64,000 nucleotides of DNA, from NCBI RefSeq assembly GCF_041154455.1, contig NZ_AP028664.1:3039001-3103000 (forward strand). The letters run 5' to 3'. Both the position numbers and the translations under genes were made by a program. This document shows, in pieces, positions 60,740 through 64,000 of this stretch (positions are counted from its first letter, which is position 1; each line of letters opens with the position of its first letter). Origin of the DNA: Variovorax sp. V213. Its GTDB lineage: Bacteria > Pseudomonadota > Gammaproteobacteria > Burkholderiales > Burkholderiaceae_C. The notes under the pieces are model-generated. The model did no database searches and was not told the origin of the DNA. It worked only from the letters and a program-made list of their open reading frames with translations.

Positions 60740-61615
60740 ATGGACCGCGTCGACGAATTCCACTACCGGCTGCCGCGCCGCTTCGGCGGCTGGCGGCCCG
60801 GCGCGCAGCGCGGGTTGAGCCAGGGCAGCGGACAGGAATTTGCCGCGCACCGGCGCTTGTTCGACCATCCCGATCCGCGGCGCATCGACCTGCGTGCCAG
60901 CGTGCGTGATGGCCGTGGCGACTGGCTGGTGCGCATTCACCGGCTGCGCGTGGCCATTCCCGTGCACGTGGTGGTGGACGTGTCGGCCTCGATGCATTTC
61001 GGCGCCGAGCGGCGCAAGCTCGACGTGGTGGCCGACCTGGTCGAAGCGCTGGGCTACAGCGCGTTTCGCGCCGGCGATACCGTCGGCCTGCTGGCCTTCG
61101 ACCAGCGCGAGCGCGAAGACCTCTTCGTGCCCGCGCGGCACAGCCGCGGCAACGGCAGCCTGATGGCGCGCATGCTGCGCGACTGCCGCGCCACACCCGG
61201 TGCTCCCCTCACGGACGACAGCGCGCTGGCAGGTTTGCGCCGCGCCACCGAACGCCTGGTCGGCCGCGGCGGACTGGTGTTTCTGGCTTCCGACTTTCAC
61301 TGGCCGATTGCCGCACTTGGAGAATTGCTCGAACAGTTCGCGCCGGCCTGCGTCGTTCCGCTGGTGGTCTGGGACCCGGCCGAAACCGAGCCGCCGGATG
61401 CGCGCGCACTGGTCGCCTTGAGCGATGCCGAAACCGGCGTGCGGCGCAGCCTGTGGATGCGCGAATCGCTGCGCACGCGGTGGCGCGACGCGGTCGCGAC
61501 GCGGCGCACCGAGCTCACCGCCCTGTTCGAGGCGCACGGCATGCCGCCCTTTCAGCTGCATGGCCGCTTCGACGCCGAGGCGCTCACGCGCTATTTCCTG
61601 GAGACGACGGCATGA
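60740..61615 (+). CDS. mxaS: MxaS, DUF58/vWA-like protein
   Basis: The 291-residue protein contains the DUF58 core with SGQEFAAHRRLFDHPDPRRI and a von Willebrand A-like metal site VVVDVSASMHF (DxSxS, about residues 77-87). No signal peptide is evident. MxaS teams with the MoxR ATPase and MxaC/L in cofactor insertion into methanol dehydrogenase. The stop overlaps mxaA's start (61612-61615). Confidence 0.88.
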   Translation: MDRVDEFHYRLPRRFGGWRPGAQRGLSQGSGQEFAAHRRLFDHPDPRRIDLRASVRDGRGDWLVRIHRLRVAIPVHVVVDVSASMHFGAERRKLDVVADLVEALGYSAFRAGDTVGLLAFDQREREDLFVPARHSRGNGSLMARMLRDCRATPGAPLTDDSALAGLRRATERLVGRGGLVFLASDFHWPIAALGELLEQFAPACVVPLVVWDPAETEPPDARALVALSDAETGVRRSLWMRESLRTRWRDAVATRRTELTALFEAHGMPPFQLHGRFDAEALTRYFLETTA

Positions 61616-62481
61616 ACCGGCTCCATGCGACCGTGCTGATGCTGGCCATGGCGGCCGGCGCGGCAACCGCAGCCACCGTCGAGCAGCCGCGCGCCTTCGG
61701 CCATGTGATCGGCGACGTGCTCACGCAGCGCGTGCTGCTCGAGCAGGCCGGCCAGCCGCTGCAGCCCGCCGCATTGCCCAGCACGGCGCGGATCGATCTC
61801 TGGCTGGAACGCAGGCCATCGCGCATCGAGACCGATGCCCAGGGGCGGCGCTGGCTGGCCATCGACTACCAGGTCATCAACGCCCCGCGCGCGCTGACCG
61901 CCATCTCGTTGCCGGCGCTCAGCATCGCGACCGCGTCCGGCCCGGCGCTGGCGCTGCCTGCCTGGCCGATCAGCATCGGACCCCTGACACCGCTTGAATT
62001 GCTGGCCGAAGGCGACCTGCAGCCGCTGCGGCCGGACCGCCCCGTCGCGGCGCTTCCCACCTTTGCCGTCGAACAGCAACTGAAGTTCTCGCTCCTTGCG
62101 CTGCTGGCGGTGCTCGCGGCGTGGCTCGGCTGGTGGGCGTGGCGCAACCGGCGCGAAGCGCAGCAGCTTCCATTCGCGAATGCCTGGCGCGAACTGAACC
62201 GGATCGACGATCCGGCGAGCCCCGAAGCCTGGCGCGTGGTGCATCGCGCGTTGAACAGGAGCGCCGGCCGCGTGGTGCACGGCGCGAGCCTGCCGCAACT
62301 GCTGGCCGACGCGCCTTACCTGCGCCCGCTGCAGCCGCGCCTGGAGGATTTCTATCGCGAGTCGACGCGGCGCTTCTTCTTTGCCGAGAGCGCTGCCGCG
62401 TCGGCCCAGCCACAAGCCGCCTACCCGCTCAAGCCGCTGTGCCGTGCCCTGCGCAATGCGGAAAAGCGCCACAGGCATTGA
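61612..62481 (+). CDS. mxaA: MxaA, membrane-anchored methanol dehydrogenase maturation protein
   Basis: The 289-residue protein has a signal peptide (ATVLMLAMAAGAATAA), a periplasmic beta domain starting EQPRAFGHVIGDVLTQRV, a transmembrane helix near residues 160-178 (FSLLALLAVLAAWLGWWAW) and a cytoplasmic helical tail with an AWRVVHRALNRSAGR segment. MxaA mutants of Methylorubrum make methanol dehydrogenase lacking calcium, so a metal-insertion role is known. Here the dehydrogenase is XoxF. Overlaps mxaS by four bases and is followed after 10 bases by mxaC. Confidence 0.85.
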   Translation: MNRLHATVLMLAMAAGAATAATVEQPRAFGHVIGDVLTQRVLLEQAGQPLQPAALPSTARIDLWLERRPSRIETDAQGRRWLAIDYQVINAPRALTAISLPALSIATASGPALALPAWPISIGPLTPLELLAEGDLQPLRPDRPVAALPTFAVEQQLKFSLLALLAVLAAWLGWWAWRNRREAQQLPFANAWRELNRIDDPASPEAWRVVHRALNRSAGRVVHGASLPQLLADAPYLRPLQPRLEDFYRESTRRFFFAESAAASAQPQAAYPLKPLCRALRNAEKRHRH

Positions 62482-62491
62482 CCGCGCCACC

Positions 62492-63493
62492 ATGCGATTC
62501 GACCTCGCCCAGCCCTGGATGCTCATGCTGCTGCCGCTGGCGTTGCTGCCGCTGCTGCGCAGGCGCAGCGACACGCTGGGCTTCTCCTACCTCGCCTGGC
62601 TGCCGGCCGATCGGGTCGGCCGCCTGGTGGGTTTTCTGTGGCGCGCCTTTGCGGCGGGCGCCATGGCTTTCACGGTGCTCGGTCTCGCGGGGCCGGGGCA
62701 ATCGGGCGCCGTGGTCGAGCGCCCCGGCCGCGGCGCGGAGGTGCTGATCCTCATGGACCGCAGCAGCAGCATGGACGCGACGGTCCACACCAACGGCCTG
62801 CAGACCGCGGGCCGCATGTCGCAAGAACCCAAGGCCAAGGTGGTGCGCGACCTGCTGGGCGAATTCGTCGCCAAGCGGCCCGACAACCGGTTTGCCTTCA
62901 TGACCTTCAGCACGGTGCCGATCGCGGCGGTGCCCTTCACGCAGAAGACCGACACCGTGCAGGCCGCGCTCGCCGCCACCGCCATCGGCCGCGGCCTGCC
63001 CGAGACCCGCATGGGCGCCGCGCTGCTGGCCGCCATCGAGGAATTCGAGGGCCGCAGCTATTCGGGAAGTCGCGTGATCCTGATCGTCTCGGATGGCGGG
63101 GCCCAGCTCGACGAAGCCACGCGCCAGCGCGTCCATGCCGGGCTCGCGCGCGAGAAGATCGGCCTGTACTGGATCTACGTGCGCAGCGGCCCGAACTCGC
63201 CCAACCTCAACACCGAGACGGTGTCGGCCTACGGCCTCGGCGAAGAACTCGCGCTGCACCAGTTCTTCAAGACGCTCCGCACCCCCTATCGGCTCTACCA
63301 GGTGGACGATTCCAATGCCATGGCGGCGGCCATGGCCGAGATCGACCGGCAGCAGAATTTTCCGCTGACCATTCATGAGCGGGTGCCGCGGCAGGACCAC
63401 GGCGCCGCGTTCTATCTGGCGGCGATGCTGTGCTGCGCGGGCCTGCTCGCCTGCCGCGCGGTACAGCTGCAGAGCTGGCGGAAAGACGCATGA
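62492..63493 (+). CDS. mxaC: MxaC, von Willebrand factor A membrane protein
   Basis: The 333-residue BatA-like protein has N-terminal helices (WMLMLLPLALLPLL, then FLWRAFAAGAMAFTVLGLAG), a vWA domain with the MIDAS motif LILMDRSSSMDA near residue 87 and a C-terminal helix (FYLAAMLCCAGLLACRAV). MxaC is part of the set needed for metal insertion into methanol dehydrogenase. ATG 62492 follows mxaA after 10 bases; its stop overlaps mxaK (63490-63493). Confidence 0.88.
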   Translation: MRFDLAQPWMLMLLPLALLPLLRRRSDTLGFSYLAWLPADRVGRLVGFLWRAFAAGAMAFTVLGLAGPGQSGAVVERPGRGAEVLILMDRSSSMDATVHTNGLQTAGRMSQEPKAKVVRDLLGEFVAKRPDNRFAFMTFSTVPIAAVPFTQKTDTVQAALAATAIGRGLPETRMGAALLAAIEEFEGRSYSGSRVILIVSDGGAQLDEATRQRVHAGLAREKIGLYWIYVRSGPNSPNLNTETVSAYGLGEELALHQFFKTLRTPYRLYQVDDSNAMAAAMAEIDRQQNFPLTIHERVPRQDHGAAFYLAAMLCCAGLLACRAVQLQSWRKDA

Positions 63494-64000
63494 AACGACG
63501 TACGGTTCACCTGGTCTTCGGCGTCATGAGCCTGTGCTGCGCCGGCGTGGCGCTGGAGCGCGGGCTGCGCCTGCGCCATGCAATGGACCTGAACGCCGAG
63601 ATCGCCCGCATCGCCGCCGCACCGGTAGGCAGGGACGCGGCGCCCGCGCCCGTCTCGGCGCCGCGCCAGCTGCAATTGGCCCAGGCGCTGGCGCTGTCGC
63701 AAGCCGGCGCGCACGACGCCGCGCTCAAGGGCTTTGCGCCCCTGATCCAGAGCGGTGAACGCGACCCCGTCGCGCAGCAGGCGCTGTTCAACCTGGGCAA
63801 CATGTACCTGCGCCAAGGCATGGCGCAAGAGGCCGGCGCGCTGCCCCTGTTCGAACTGGGCAAGCAGCGGCTGCGCGACCTGCTGCGCGCCGCGCCGCAG
63901 GACTGGGACGCGCGCTACAACCTGGAGCGCGCGCTGCGGCTCGCGCCCGAGGACCACGAAGCCTTTTCCGCCGAGCAGCAGCCCGCGCACGAGCAGCGCC
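63490..64000 (+). CDS. mxaK: MxaK, partial (runs off the right edge)
   Basis: ATG 63490 overlaps the mxaC stop and the frame is open to base 64000, giving 170 residues. The N-terminal segment VHLVFGVMSLCCAGVALERGLRL is a membrane anchor or signal. It is followed by TPR-like helices (LQLAQALALSQAGAHDAALKG, QQALFNLGNMYLRQGMAQEA). Family and context indicate MxaK, a protein of the methanol dehydrogenase metal-insertion set; mxaL is expected to follow outside the window. Confidence 0.85.
   Translation, partial: MKRRTVHLVFGVMSLCCAGVALERGLRLRHAMDLNAEIARIAAAPVGRDAAPAPVSAPRQLQLAQALALSQAGAHDAALKGFAPLIQSGERDPVAQQALFNLGNMYLRQGMAQEAGALPLFELGKQRLRDLLRAAPQDWDARYNLERALRLAPEDHEAFSAEQQPAHEQR

Noticed and set aside
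59111..61666. An 851-residue minus-strand frame over mxaD-mxaS
   Set aside because: It is antisense to three well-recognised Mxa genes and lacks any domain signal.

Overview
The window is high-GC, tightly packed proteobacterial DNA. The red-type cbb operon, the Bug-family binding protein and the intergenic palindromes point to a betaproteobacterium of the Comamonadaceae, probably Variovorax-like. That placement is inferred from gene content; no rRNA or tRNA gene was seen.

Left third (1 to about 21.3 kb): a defence island. It holds a DprA-like gene coupled to an unknown gene that runs off the left edge. Next comes a non-canonical Druantia-type locus: a 947-aa protein, a 361-aa protein, the giant helicase DruE, and DruA inverted and meeting DruE tail to tail. 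A divergent PIN-type nuclease gene, a small helical-protein gene, an XRE-ImmA/IrrE protease overlapping a PIN gene, an unknown gene, an HNH endonuclease gene and a DUF4297/Cap4-like nuclease-NTPase with a SEC-C tail follow. A 2-kb gene-poor hinge (21.3 to 23.3 kb) holds only small ORFs and inverted repeats.

Middle (23.3 to 33.1 kb): a type I secretion pair (HlyD-type adaptor and ABC exporter) downstream of its likely substrate, a 2239-aa RTX adhesin with ten tandem 108-residue VCBS-like repeats encoded by 324-bp DNA repeats. No TolC gene is present.

33.3 to 46.1 kb: a complete minus-strand Calvin cycle operon, cbbLSXYEZFPTKA, with divergent cbbR. RuBisCO is the red type with its CbbX activase. 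cbbG (GAPDH) is missing. The cbbR-cbbL gap carries two overlapping divergent sigma70-like promoters, and cbbR looks leaderless.

46.1 to 64 kb: a lanthanide/PQQ methanol oxidation locus. On the plus strand are xoxF with both lanthanide-diagnostic aspartates, xoxG, xoxJ, two unknown exported proteins, a YVTN beta-propeller, an MxaD-like protein and mxaR-S-A-C-K (mxaK cut by the window end). Divergent from xoxF is a six-gene operon: a PedA1A2BC/Lut-type ABC system with its beta-propeller, a Bug-family binding protein and a TonB-dependent receptor. This looks like an outer-membrane-to-cytoplasm lanthanide or metallophore import route.

Taken together, the right half encodes a likely autotrophic methylotrophy module: XoxF oxidises methanol in the periplasm, carbon is released as CO2 by enzymes outside the window, and the adjacent cbb operon fixes it.
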